Source: Chrysochromulina tobinii
Taxonomy: Eukaryota; Haptophyta; Prymnesiales; Chrysochromulinaceae
Direction: 5' to 3'
Length of the DNA: 16,211 nucleotides
NCBI GenBank assembly: GCA_001275005.1
Contig: JWZX01002224.1
Coordinates: forward strand, 1 to 16,211
Part shown: positions 1 to 8,346 of the stretch, piece after piece
How the letters are laid out: each line of letters starts with the position of its first letter
How positions within the stretch are numbered: position 1 is the stretch's first letter
Notes under the pieces: generated by a model
The model's input: the letters and a program-made list of their open reading frames with translations, nothing else
Databases searched by the model: none
What the model was told of the DNA's origin: nothing
Program-made: the position numbers and the translations under genes

Positions 1-1935
1 CCCAGCCGGCAGCGGGCGGGCGCCACGGCAGCACCGCCTGGCTGCAACGGTCGTAGGCCAGCTCTACGTCGTCGCCGCCCGCGACGGCGACGCGCCCCCC
101 GGTCGCATCGACGACGACGCCAAAGCGCGGCCTGCCGCCCGCGTCCCGAGAGAGCAGCAGCAGCGGCTGTCCCTCGGCGAGGCGCAGCGGCGCGGCGGCG
201 GGCGCATCGACCTGCGGCAGCGGCTCCGGCGGCGCGGCCGTCGCACCGTGGGACGCGCGCATCTTGGGCAACAATCGCGCCAGCGCGCCCGCAATCCGAT
301 CCACAAACGTCTTGTAAAGGTTGATGACCATGGCCTTGTCGCCCTTGCCGGTGAAGGTGGCTCCCTCGATGCGGGCAACCACTTCGGCGACGCGCGTCTC
401 GAGCCGGCCGGCGCTCAAGTCGACGGGCTCGAGGGAGTGCCCGCTGCGGACCTGAAGCATCTTGGGCGGCAGCTTATCCAGCTCCGCCTTCAGCCGTGGG
501 ACGACGGACAGCCGCAGGATGAGCTCGCCGCTCACCGCCGACTCGAAGATGCACCAGCCGCGGCCCTCGTCGTCGTCGAGGCCGGCCTCGCCGAGGCGTC
601 CGTCGTACGAGCGCTCGTTGAAGAGCGTGTCCACGCCGCCGGCGATGTGCTCGAGCTGCGCCGCCGCGCGCTTGGCCGCCTGTGCCGCCGCGTGCGTCGC
701 GAAGCACACGATCGCACGACGCGCACTTTTGCCGAGCGTGCAGCTGACGATCTCGCCGTAGGGCACAAGCGCCGCTTTGATCGCCGCCTCGTCGACGCTC
801 GGAGCGACGTCGAAGAGGCAGAGCTTGCCATCGTACTCTCGCGGTCGCGGCGGCAGCTCCTTGAGCTGCAGCACGGTCGTGCCGATGGCGGAGGCATAGA
901 GGCTGCCCATCTGCGGCGAGGACGCACGCACGGCGCGGAGGCCGACGGGGGTGGGTGGCATTCTCTCAGCGAGGCGGTGCAAAGGAGAGCATGAAGAGAG
1001 GAGGGGGGCATGACGTGGGGCGTTCCGGAGGAGCGTTCTGATCGCGAGCGCCTTACCACGCCAAGCCCTCTTTTGAAGGCGCGCTCCTGCTCATCGGTGC
1101 GAGGGCTGTGGTCACTGTTCTGGTACAGCGACGGGTAATCCCAGAAAAAGGCCTCGATGTCGGGCCGCTCTAAAAGGGCATGCCAAAAGGCCTGGATGCG
1201 GTGGCCGGTCGGGTCCGGGTTGCCCTGGGTGGGCCAGCCGAGAGAGAACGCGCCGACTGCGCGCCTGCCCTCGAGAAGGAGTCGCTTGGCCTCCTTGGGC
1301 GTCAGATGTGGCTTGATCCCGCCCACAGGCTTGAGGTCCTGCCGGCGAACGATGCGGTAGTCTGGCTGCCGGGCGAGCTGGGCTTTCAGCCATTTCGCGC
1401 TCACGAGCGCAATATCGCCCCGTCCGAGCACCTCAGCCAGATCGTTGTCGAGCGCACTCAACTCGCGCTTCACCTCGGGGTCGATGCCGACGAGCTTGCG
1501 CTTGGGATGGCGCATGCGGCGCGAAGGCCTGCAGCAGGCTCCGAAGAACCGAGTAGCGTCGTCGTCGTCGTCGATGTCGTCGAGGTTCGTGTCGTCCCCG
1601 TCATCCAAGGCATCGGGCCGCGTGGGGGCCATTGAGTGGCGGTGCGGCGGCGGCGGCGCCAAGTGAGAGGCAGCCGCAGACTCTGGCTTGGGCGTCGGCA
1701 GCCCAACCTCAGTGGCCGTTTCTGGGATCGTCTGTTCTGCAACCGCCTGCACACTGCGCGCGCTTGAAAGCGCATCCGCGGGTGCGATCGCCACTCCCGA
1801 TGAAAATAGCCCACGCCGCGTTATGGCCAGCACAGTCGCGTTCAGCACGGAGTTGCCGATCTCGACGATCGAGTTCTTCGTCTCGACCGCCGCCTCTGCC
1901 GGCATCGCCTCGACCTCCGTCGTCGCTTCGGCCAT
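1..1935 (-). CDS. HET/TIR-like plus RRM-like domain protein, two exons, 3' end beyond window
   Basis: The gene starts at the ATG at 1935-1933. Exon 1 (1935-1057) gives residues 1-293. Exon 2 (910-1) gives residues 294-596 and stays open to the window edge. The N-terminus is low complexity, with an Asp-rich run at 111-126 encoded by GTC-type triplets. Residues 160-293 hold a compact domain: a KWL motif (181-183), RRQDL (197-201), SLGWPTQGNPDPTG (231-244), then FFWDYPSLYQ (263-272). Next comes FKRGLGVMGSLYASAIGTT (287-305). Residues 322-375 look like an RRM fold (KLCLFDV as RNP2-like beta1, then an AIVCF strand). NERSYDGR (391-398) and GRGWCIFES (409-417) follow. The pattern 'small-aromatic W.DP.G, then W.D....Q, then LYASA.GT.VLQL' recalls HET/TIR-type sensor domains. 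That is my inference from motif order, not a family match. The same chain recurs in the cytosolic tail of the gene at 10391-15685. No signal peptide or membrane segment is seen. Its biochemical role is unknown. Confidence 0.8.
911..1056 (-). other. Spliceosomal intron (146 bp) of the left-edge gene
   Basis: Read on the minus strand, the intron begins GTAAGG directly after a GTG codon and ends CCGCAG directly before ATGGGC. It is phase 0. Removing it joins FKRGLGV to MGSLYAS, which matches the uninterrupted FKRGLSVMGCLYAS of the paralogous tail at 10391-15685. That agreement supports both splice sites. Read-through instead gives a basic, Ser-rich nonsense tail. Confidence 0.85.
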
Positions 1936-2514
1936 GAGCTTCTCCTACAATAGTAGGGCTTTGGCTGTGGGGAAACCTGCGCGCGGTTCCAGCTGGAAGT
2001 CGCCCCTTGATGAGGGATGTGATTGCGCTGCACAATACCGTCGAATTGCGCCTGCAATACCGCGTGCGTCCCGGCTTCCCGCCTCGTCTGTGCCACTCGG
2101 CACCTCTGCACCTCGTGGGGGAGATTCGATGATCAAGCGCAATACCAATTGCGCAAAACTTACATGAAGCAATTAGGAAACAAGGGACATCTGATCCCTG
2201 TCGAGCTCTCCGATTTTGAGAGCTAAGTTGTCCCGCCCACCCACCGCGATGTAAGCCTGGTCTAGCTTTCGCAGGGACCGGGTTGTCGCGCCCTCACCAC
2301 GTCACCAGGCTGCCTGGTTCTCAATCAAATCAAGTCACATGATCATGAACAACAGACAAACTAACATCGAATGTGCTCTCGAGGCTCGCACCGTGGAGGT
2401 GAGAGTCGACGGAGAGGAGGTTACACTTGACTTGACACCTTCGTGACTTGCCTTGCCTTGCCTGGATGACAATTCATCGTCCAAGTTCTCTCGCGAACCA
2501 AACCAGGGCAACAC
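1936..2514. promoter_or_regulatory. Divergent intergenic interval, presumed shared promoter region
   Basis: This 579-bp gap lies between the start codons of two genes pointing away from each other, so it should hold both promoters. It is visibly less GC-rich than the genes, mainly from 2150 to 2400. A perfect 7-bp inverted repeat AGCTCTC/GAGAGCT with a 7-nt loop lies at 2204-2224. A short CCTTG tandem run lies near 2450-2462. No TATA box or recognised element can be assigned with confidence. Confidence 0.4.
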
Positions 2515-3477
2515 ATGCTGTTCTCTCGGGCAGTTCTAGCGGCTGCTACTGCAGCAAGCGCGTGCGCCGTATTGTACATGATTAGCAAGCGCTCATCCCA
2601 AGCCAAGTGCGCAATGGTTGTTGGACTCACCGGCTGTAGTCGCTCCGGCAAAAGCTGGATAGCTGGTGAAGTGAAGCGGACTCTCGATGCTCAGGGGAAA
2701 AAGACAAGCGTCGTTGTGGGACAAGACAGCTTCTGGGTTCAATCAGTGATGGTGAAGGTCGGCGCGCAGATGCGCTCGAGCGAGGAGGATCCGCAATGCA
2801 CGGACAACGAGGCTTTCGAGAGAGCGATCCGACATGAGATGCTCTTGCATGATGTCGTGATTGCTGAGGGGTTTCAGGTGCGACGCTGTGCTGAGCCCTT
2901 CAGCTTGAGGCCGCTGCCAGCTGCCGAGTATGTCTGGCAGCGAGATGCGCTCGCATGCCAAGCGTCCGCTCACGCAGCAGTGACCTCGAAGCCTCACGCT
3001 CATGCGCAAGCTACAGTGCTCTGGCACGTCGTCGCGTCTCTCACCCATCTGTTCTCGTACTCCCCACCCTCGCTCCTCCCTCGCTCGCCAGCTGCTACAC
3101 TCGCCAAATGTGGCTGCTCTGATGGATGTCACCTTCTTCTTGACGCTGGACCGCGACGAGGCCCGCACTCGTCGGACTCGGCCGAGATGTCCACTTAACC
3201 CCAACCCACTGTCGACCCAAGATTTCGACGAGTTGCTCTGGCCCACTCACGAGTCGTATGAGCGAGAGAAGGTGGCGCCACTCGAAGCGAATGTCATCCA
3301 GATGGGCAGCCCAAGACCTCTGATGAACTCTGATGGCCTCTGATGAGCTGTGATTTCCTCCCTCATCAGGTGGCGCCACTCGAAGAGAAGGTCATCCGGC
3401 TCGACAGCCCAAGGACCGTCGAGGACGTACATGCACATGTGCTCTCCATCCTTCAGACAATCCAACTGGGACGATGA
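2515..3477 (+). CDS. Nicotinamide-riboside-kinase-like P-loop kinase, three exons
   Basis: Exons 2515-2877, 3092-3271 and 3370-3477 join in phase 0 to 216 residues, close to the ~200 of NRK1-type kinases. The Walker A is GCSRSGKS (40-47). GQDSFW (69-74) corresponds to the QDDFF region of NRK1, where the Asp helps bind the ribosyl substrate. VVIAEGFQ (114-121) matches the IIEGF strand. FFLTLDRDEARTRR (136-149) matches the FLT...RRR lid. DFDELLWPTHESYEREK (165-181) matches the YFDGHVWPMYLKYRQEM block of NRK1. By family knowledge the reaction is ATP-dependent phosphorylation of nicotinamide riboside to NMN, or of a related nucleoside such as uridine. The C-terminus (182-216) comes from exon 3. 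An N-terminal hydrophobic stretch (4-24) precedes a KR pair, which is unusual for a soluble kinase and suggests membrane anchoring or organelle/ER targeting. It is convergent with the transporter gene downstream. Substrate specificity is uncertain; family membership is fairly sure. Confidence 0.82.
2878..3091 (+). other. Intron 1 of the NRK-like kinase (214 bp)
   Basis: The donor is GTGCGA after TTTCAG. The acceptor is CTCGCCAG before CTGCTACAC. It is phase 0. A CTCAC branch-point-like motif near 3039 is followed by a long pyrimidine-rich tract. Splicing joins EGFQ to LLHSPNVAALMDVTFFLTL, restoring the expected kinase core. Reading through loses the family motifs. Confidence 0.82.
3272..3369 (+). 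other. Intron 2 of the NRK-like kinase (98 bp), a tandem copy of exon 3
   Basis: The donor is AAG|GTGGCG and the acceptor is CATCAG|GTGGCG, phase 0. The first ~53 bases of the intron closely match the first ~53 bases of exon 3, starting with an identical 16-mer (GTGGCGCCACTCGAAG). The intron's end (TGTGATTTCCTCCCTCATCAG region) resembles TGTGCTCTCCATCCTTCAG at 3438-3456 in exon 3. The middle contains CTCTGATG three times, which accounts for most of the length difference (98 versus 87). If retained, the intron brings an in-frame stop at 3341-3343. Confidence 0.78.
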
Positions 3478-3867
3478 ACGCCGGACGGCAGGATCCTGGC
3501 TACGTCGATAGGCGTACTGACACGACAGAGCACGGCGGCCTCCTGAGCACGTCTCGCGTTCATGCGCCTGTCCACCCGGTTAACGCGCCGCCGCCGCGGG
3601 GGCGTGCCCCGTGTTGGCTGTTGCGGGGAAATGCGTCACAGTAACGGTTATGTGTCTCCCTGACGCCTGACTCTGTGACCGGCCACCGGCGTCGTCGTTT
3701 TCATCCGCAACGCAACCGCGACCTCCAACTGCGGCAGCCACAGCCGGCACATTTAACGCGGCCGGTAGCTCCTTTCGTCCACACCGACCCGCCATATTCA
3801 CCTGGCCGTAGCCGTACCGGCGTGGATGGACTCGTACACTCAAGTGCTTTACATCGAAGTCCCGTGG
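3478..3867. other. Convergent 3' intergenic region
   Basis: This gap lies between two gene 3' ends facing each other, so it should hold both 3' UTRs and their polyadenylation sites. I see no gene. A short GGGGC/GCCCC hairpin lies around 3599-3611. No canonical AATAAA is present. Confidence 0.5.
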
Positions 3868-5790
3868 CTAGTGGCCGCCGCCGCACGGCGTGCGCAGCGC
3901 GAGCTCGGCGGCAAAGTTACCACTTTCCCACTTGGCGTGCAGGTCGAGCAGACCGGCAGTCGCCGAGGCGAGCATGGAGATGAAGATGAGCACGCCCAGC
4001 AGCAACGTGATGAGCGCGGCTGCCTTATAGCGCTTGACGAGCGCGCCGATGACGACTTTGCCGATGAAGGCACCCACGAGGGCAACGAGCCCAAGGCCGA
4101 ATGCGTAGTCCGCCGGAATGAGAGCTCCGAGCAAGAAGACAGCGGCGGCGCTCGACGAGGTGAGGAGCACCGTGGTGCCCGTGGTCGCTGCGCCCACCTG
4201 CGGCAGGACCCCCATGTCGAGTAGCAAGGGTCCGAGAACCATGCCACCTCCCACGCCGACCAGCCCGGCGAGCACACCAGCCAAGAAGGCAACCACGAGG
4301 CAGTGCGCGGCGCGCGGGCCATCCCAGCGCACATCGCCCGCCAGTAAGGGCTCGCCAGCCGCGCGCCGTAAGCGCGCGTCTTCGACCATCCGGCGGCCGC
4401 CAAGCAGGCTGATGCCGAACAGCCAGAAGAAGCCGAAGAATGTGAGCGCCCAGTAGCCGCCGCCGCACGTGGGGAGGCCGAGCACCGAGGGAGCGCCTTT
4501 GCCGCCGCGGAGCAGCAGTACGGCGAGAAGGCCGACCCACACTCCGCCGAGAAGCGATATCTCGAACCATGGCGCCGCTCGATCCGACACGATGCGTTGT
4601 GCAGGCTCCGCCTCCGGCGCAAGCATCCGCGCGAGCGGCGCGAACGACAGGGAAGTAGCTGCCTCGGCCGCCTTGGAGGGCGGCTGCGACGCCGGCTTGG
4701 ACGCCTCGGCGGAGTCGCCTGCTGAGGAGGCCTCGGTGGAGTCTTCGCAGCGACTTCGCAGGTGCACCGAGTGATCCTCGGCCACGGCGGCGAGGGTTCC
4801 CTCGTCCCCTGACTTTTTGAGGGATGGCGAGGGCTTCAATGGCGAGGGCGCCGGGGGCGTTGGCGGCGAGACTGAGGGGATCGGCACGACACTCGAGGCG
4901 CCCGGCACTGTGACGTGTCGTGGTAGCAGCCGACCTTCCTCCGCGTGGCCCTCGCTCTCGCTCTCGCTCTCACCGCTGTGCAGAAGAGAAGGATGCAACT
5001 GACGGCGGCGGGCCTCGCGCTCTTCCCGCCACTGCTGGCCCCCCTTTTTCAGTGTGCGGTACGCGAGCACTGAGAGCAGCGAGGCCATCATCGCGAGGAT
5101 CACCGGAGAGGGGAGCATATGGTTGAGCATCACACCCAGCTGCGCGCCCGCCATCTCAGCGGGAGCCAGGAAGGCAGCGAAGCCGAAGTCGATCATGGGC
5201 CGCGCGGCGGAGGCCGGATGGCGCTCACACACGTTGACGGCGAGCGCGCCGAGGGCGCCACCACAGATGAGCGCCTGAGAGAGGCCCGTCGATGCGTGCG
5301 GCTTGAAGTGTAGCAGCAGGTTGAGCAGCGGCACATACATGCCGCCACCGCCGATGCCGACCGCGAGCGCGAGGCCGGCGATGGAAAAAATGACGACCAT
5401 CGCGATGATGTCGGGCGCGAGAAGATCGGGCAGCAACGGCTTGTGCACGCAGTCATGCACCTTGCTGCTGCCCACATTATGCATGCACATAGAGGCAGGC
5501 CTCGAATCGCCGGTTGCTGCTGCGTCGGTGGCTCTGTCGGCGGCTCTGTCGGCGCGCAGCTGCCGTGCCATTGCGTGCGGCGGCTGAAGAGGATGCGGCC
5601 ACCGCTTGGGCGGGTCCGGGTCGGCACCTATTCTCGCAACGTCCCCATGCTGCTGCATCTGGCGCTGATGCCGCCGTAGAATGTGGCGATCAGGCTCGGA
5701 CTCATCACCGTGTTCCCGAAAATGGGAGCGAGCGATGCCTACTGCCCAGATGCCGAGAAGCAGCAGCACGAGGACTCGCGCCGCGCGCAT
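3868..5790 (-). CDS. TauE/SafE (DUF81)-family membrane transporter
   Basis: The ATG at 5790 starts a 640-residue intronless protein. The frame extends further upstream but without another ATG. An N-terminal signal anchor (RVLVLLLLGIWAVGIA, about 4-19) is followed by a charged low-complexity stretch to about 120. The family has two homologous membrane halves, and both are visible. The first half (about 124-247) carries GIGGGGMYVPLL (145-156) followed by ASTGLSQALICGG. The second half (about 408-617) carries GLVGVGGGMVLGPLL (509-523) followed by GAATTGTTVLLTSSS. These glycine-rich loops are the family signature. Members export or import small sulfur-containing or organic anions such as sulfite, sulfoacetate or taurine-derived sulfonates; the substrate here is not determinable. 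The halves are separated by a ~160-residue Ser/Pro/Glu-rich linker (248-407), much longer than in bacterial members (~250-300 residues in total). Eukaryotic homologues are often longer too. Confidence 0.85.
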   Translation of the reverse strand: MRAARVLVLLLLGIWAVGIARSHFREHGDESEPDRHILRRHQRQMQQHGDVARIGADPDPPKRWPHPLQPPHAMARQLRADRAADRATDAAATGDSRPASMCMHNVGSSKVHDCVHKPLLPDLLAPDIIAMVVIFSIAGLALAVGIGGGGMYVPLLNLLLHFKPHASTGLSQALICGGALGALAVNVCERHPASAARPMIDFGFAAFLAPAEMAGAQLGVMLNHMLPSPVILAMMASLLSVLAYRTLKKGGQQWREEREARRRQLHPSLLHSGESESESEGHAEEGRLLPRHVTVPGASSVVPIPSVSPPTPPAPSPLKPSPSLKKSGDEGTLAAVAEDHSVHLRSRCEDSTEASSAGDSAEASKPASQPPSKAAEAATSLSFAPLARMLAPEAEPAQRIVSDRAAPWFEISLLGGVWVGLLAVLLLRGGKGAPSVLGLPTCGGGYWALTFFGFFWLFGISLLGGRRMVEDARLRRAAGEPLLAGDVRWDGPRAAHCLVVAFLAGVLAGLVGVGGGMVLGPLLLDMGVLPQVGAATTGTTVLLTSSSAAAVFLLGALIPADYAFGLGLVALVGAFIGKVVIGALVKRYKAAALITLLLGVLIFISMLASATAGLLDLHAKWESGNFAAELALRTPCGGGH

Positions 5791-6662
5791 GCGGGTGTAG
5801 AGGTGTCGCGTGTCTGCTGCGCGGGGCAAGGACCAGCGCGGCAGTGGCCCGCTGTACTCTTGGCTTCGCACCACTTGTCGCGCAGAGTTTGAGTTGTGAA
5901 TCGGCTGAAAATACTCGTGCGGTGATTCCTACAGTTCGGGACGACGCTCCACAGCACCCTTTTTGGGCATGTCGGCACCCCTCCCTGCCCTTCTGACGTC
6001 GCCGCTGCTCGCGACGCGCACCTGCTGACTCCGCTGCCCGCCGCTTTTGCGCCATCCGCCGCGTCTCGACGTCGGAGAGCATTGGCTTCCTTTTCGCGCC
6101 CCGTGTGACCCCGCGTGTGTCTCTCATACCGCGTGGAGCGCAGGTCCCGACCACCCTCGTGTGCCGCCGCCGAGGATCCTAAGGCGCAGATCGCACTTCT
6201 CGCGGTGCGCCGAGCGCCATCTGTCGAGGGCACACGAGGTGAACAACGGTGCGCCGCGTTTTCAAGCGCTCGAACGCGTCCTTGCCCCCTATCTGCATGG
6301 CTGAGGTGGCCTCGCCTTGACGCGCTCTCGTCTCGTGCAGCGACCATGTCCGCATCGAAGCGACCGCGTAGCCGACCTCCCATGAGCGGTGCCCGAGTTC
6401 GTGAAGCGAGGAGAGCGAAATCGTGGGAGCGAGCAGAGCGAAGCGAGGAGAGCGCGCTGAGCGAACCACGCTGCGAGCAGAGCGACGAGCGCTCCGAGTC
6501 GTGCGAGTGCGTCAGTGCGCCGCGCTCCACCACGTGCTGCGCAAGCTGCGGGAAAGTCTGCGCGAGCGGTGGAGCACACCATGGACGACGGAGATACATG
6601 AGAGAGCCGCTGCTGTGTGCCACGACACTGTCGTCACTAGACGCCGCCGTCGTCACGCGACG
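5791..6662. other. Upstream region of the transporter gene, no gene recognised
   Basis: Several frames are open because of high GC, but none shows a recognisable domain or a balanced composition. About 6400-6500 is rich in GAGCGA-type purine tandem motifs, which produce Arg/Glu/Ser-rich frames on the plus strand. The segment next to 5790 presumably holds the transporter promoter. A minus-strand lysine/arginine-rich stretch near 5990-6100 could be part of a missed exon, but I cannot support it. Confidence 0.3.
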
Positions 6663-6722
6663 GCGGCGTCGAATGACTTCTTTTGCGTTCCCTTCGGGGG
6701 GGGCGCGCCATCGGGCGCGTCT
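6663..6722 (+). repeat. Copy 1 of a 58-60 bp direct repeat
   Basis: It shares with 6812-6869 the order GCGGC.TCGA.TGACT..., then TTTTGCGTTCCCTTCGGGGG, then CGCGCCA.CGGGCGCGTCT. The copies differ by about five substitutions and by two extra G in this copy. The 2-base indel argues against coding conservation. Confidence 0.8.
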
Positions 6723-6735
6723 GCCGACAGTGCAG

Positions 6736-6795
6736 ACCGCAGCAGTAGCACTACCGCAGCAGTAGCAGCAGCAGAGCGGTGGCAGCAGCGGGAGC
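6736..6795 (+). repeat. CAG/GCA triplet-rich stretch
   Basis: An irregular run of CAG and GCA triplets lies between the two copies of the 58-60 bp repeat. It could be simple-sequence expansion. No gene is assigned. Confidence 0.5.
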
Positions 6796-6811
6796 CGCAC
6801 TGGCAGCGGCA

Positions 6812-6869
6812 GCGGCATCGAGTGACTGTTTTTGCGTTCCCTTCGGGGGGCGCGCCAACGGGCGCGTCT
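6812..6869 (+). repeat. Copy 2 of a 58-60 bp direct repeat
   Basis: Second copy, 149 bp downstream of the first. It ends exactly where the Cys-rich coding relic at 6871 begins, so the relic and the repeat share a breakpoint. Confidence 0.8.
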
Positions 6870-6870
6870 C

Positions 6871-7047
6871 TACACCTCCGACTCCCTCTGCGACGGCGGC
6901 CCCGGCGCCGAGTGCGCATACTGCATCTACGGCACCGACTGCGCCGACTGCAACCCGCGCTTCCCGCCTCCTCCGCCCATCTGCGCCGAGATGTGCAACT
7001 GGGCTTCGGACGCCGATTGCGACGGCGGCGGCCCCGGCTCGGAGTTC
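6871..7047 (+). pseudogene. Fragment of a Cys-rich GGPG[AS]E surface-repeat protein
   Basis: The frame from 6871 encodes about 1.7 copies of a Cys-rich repeat. The first copy is headless: SDSLCDGGPGAECAYC (6877-6924), then GTDCADC. A Pro linker (FPPPPPICAEMC) leads into a second copy with WASDADCDGGGPGSEF that breaks off at 7047. It is the same repeat as VCTNACFRSGDDSCDDGGPG...GTDCNDC in the receptor-like protein (10874-10978). There is no start, no signal peptide and no continuation, so it looks like a relic of a gene for a related cell-surface protein. An unseen split gene is possible but unlikely. Confidence 0.7.
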
Positions 7048-7639
7048 CGCCCGGCCCCAGGCCGACGGCATGTGGACCTCGGACCAATCGTCACATGACA
7101 AGTAAGGTGGCAGTGTGTGTACGTCCTGTACATAACCAGTCTAAGAACAAAAGTTCTAAAGGAAGAGCTACTCACCACCGAAACGACAAACGAGCTCCGA
7201 CAATAACAGGGGTGGAGAAGCCGGCGGTAGCCTCGAAAACATGAGCGATGAGGTGACACTTGACAAAGTAACTCTTCATCTGTACTCCCACTCAAGCGCG
7301 TCATTGCGCGGTAGCGTCCTTGTACACTGCTCGTACATAGCCTGTTCAGATATGGATACAATGGAGATGGGTAACACCTGTCTGCAGGGAGGAGAGGGTC
7401 TGCACCGCTCGTGGCGCTATGCGCCGCCCCTCCATCGCTATCTCTGTGGTGCCCCTTCCTCCACTGCTATCCATGGGGTGCCACTTCGTCGCGCGCGGCA
7501 GCGCGCGACTAGCTCGTCGTCCCGCCGGCGCATCGGGCATCGCGAGCGGCGCGCGCGTCGCCAGCTCGCCGATTTCGCGCCTCGCCTGTCCTGCCGCCGG
7601 CTCGCGCGCCTCGCGTGCGCTGCCGCGGGCTCGCCTGCG
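7048..7639. other. Intergenic DNA, no gene seen
   Basis: There is no supported gene. Features are small inverted repeats: AGAAC/GTTCT around 7143-7156, GGCGC-TAT-GCGCC around 7413-7425, and a perfect 9-bp stem GTCGCGCGC/GCGCGCGAC with loop GGCA at 7488-7509. Composition changes at about 7400 from mixed to very GC-rich, leading into the minisatellite. Confidence 0.4.
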
Positions 7640-8215
7640 GGCTGTCTTCGGAAGCCGCTGCTGGCTGCGCTTGCGACATGTGCGGGCCGTTTTCGGACGC
7701 CGCTGCCGGTCGAGCTCGCGACCGCTGTAGGCCGTTTTCGGACGCTGCAGGTGGTTGAGCTCGCCTCCCGGGCGGGCTGCTCCGCCGGGAACACGCTTGC
7801 AGGCCGTTTTCGGACGCTGCTGCTGGCTGCGCTTGCGACATGTGCAGGCCGTTTTCGGACGCCGCTGCCGGTCGAGCTCGCGACCACTGCAGGCCGTTTT
7901 CGGACGCTGCAGATGGTTGAGCTTGCCACCCGGGCGGGCTGCTCCGCCGGGATTGCACGTGCAGGCCGTTATCGGACGCTGCTGCTTGTTGAGCGTGCGA
8001 CGCATGCAGGCCGTTTTCGGACGCTGCTGCTGGTCGAGCTCGCGACCACCGCGGGCCGTTTTCGGACGCCGCGGATGGTTGAGCTCGCCACCCGGGCGGG
8101 CTGTGCCGCCGGGATTTCACGTGCAGGCCGTTTTCGGACGCTGCTGCTAGTTGAGCGCGCGCTCTGTGCAGGCCGTTTTCGGACGCTGCTGCTGGTCGGG
8201 CCGCGCGGTCCCCGC
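7640..8215 (+). repeat. Minisatellite with 45-45-72 bp higher-order structure
   Basis: The core GGCCGTTTTCGGACG, with few variants, starts at 7640 (degenerate), 7685, 7730, 7802, 7847, 7892, 7964, 8009, 8054, 8126 and 8171. Steps are 45, 45, 72, repeated, so the higher-order unit is exactly 162 bp (7640, 7802, 7964, 8126), and the last unit is partial. The 72-bp step adds 27 bp containing an imperfect hairpin (CCCGGGCGG...CCGCCGGG). Units 1 and 2 are very alike and unit 3 has diverged. All steps are multiples of three, so several frames on both strands stay open across the array. That makes it impossible to tell coding from noncoding by openness alone. Confidence 0.92.
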
Positions 8216-8291
8216 GGGCGGCGGGCGCCTCCGCACGATTGGGGCCGCTCCGCGGGCGCGAACGTCGCGGGCCACAGGGGCTCGAACGTCG

Positions 8292-8346
8292 ACCCAAGCG
8301 AGCGCCATTGACCACGCCAGTGGCATGGTTTGGCGCTCACTTGGGT
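8292..8346. repeat. 55-bp near-perfect palindrome
   Basis: The outer arms ACCCAAGCGAGCGCCA (8292-8307) and TGGCGCTCACTTGGGT (8331-8346) pair at 15 of 16 positions. The inner arms ACCACGCCA (8311-8319) and TGGCATGGT (8321-8329) pair at 8 of 9. Both mismatches are CpG-to-CpA changes in the right arm. As RNA from the minus strand both become G-U wobbles, so a minus-strand transcript would form a nearly uninterrupted 25-bp stem. Confidence 0.85.

Noticed and set aside
248-994. A 248-codon plus-strand frame opposite the left-edge gene
   Set aside because: It is a shadow of the minus-strand coding exon, which has paralogue support.
5791-5874. Start of the transporter gene at 5874
   Set aside because: The codon there is GTG. 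The first ATG in frame is at 5790 and is followed by a hydrophobic signal anchor.
5739-6818. A 359-codon minus-strand frame upstream of the transporter
   Set aside because: It overlaps the transporter start and spans the triplet-rich and repeat DNA. Its composition is Arg/Ala/Ser driven and no motif is visible.
7640-8215. Regular repeats as a CRISPR array
   Set aside because: The whole 45-bp unit repeats and there are no unique spacers. The host also appears eukaryotic.
7241-8311. Long open frames on both strands across the minisatellite (268-356 codons)
   Set aside because: At least five frames are open at once because every repeat step is a multiple of three and lacks stops. None has a recognisable domain, so none was called as a gene.
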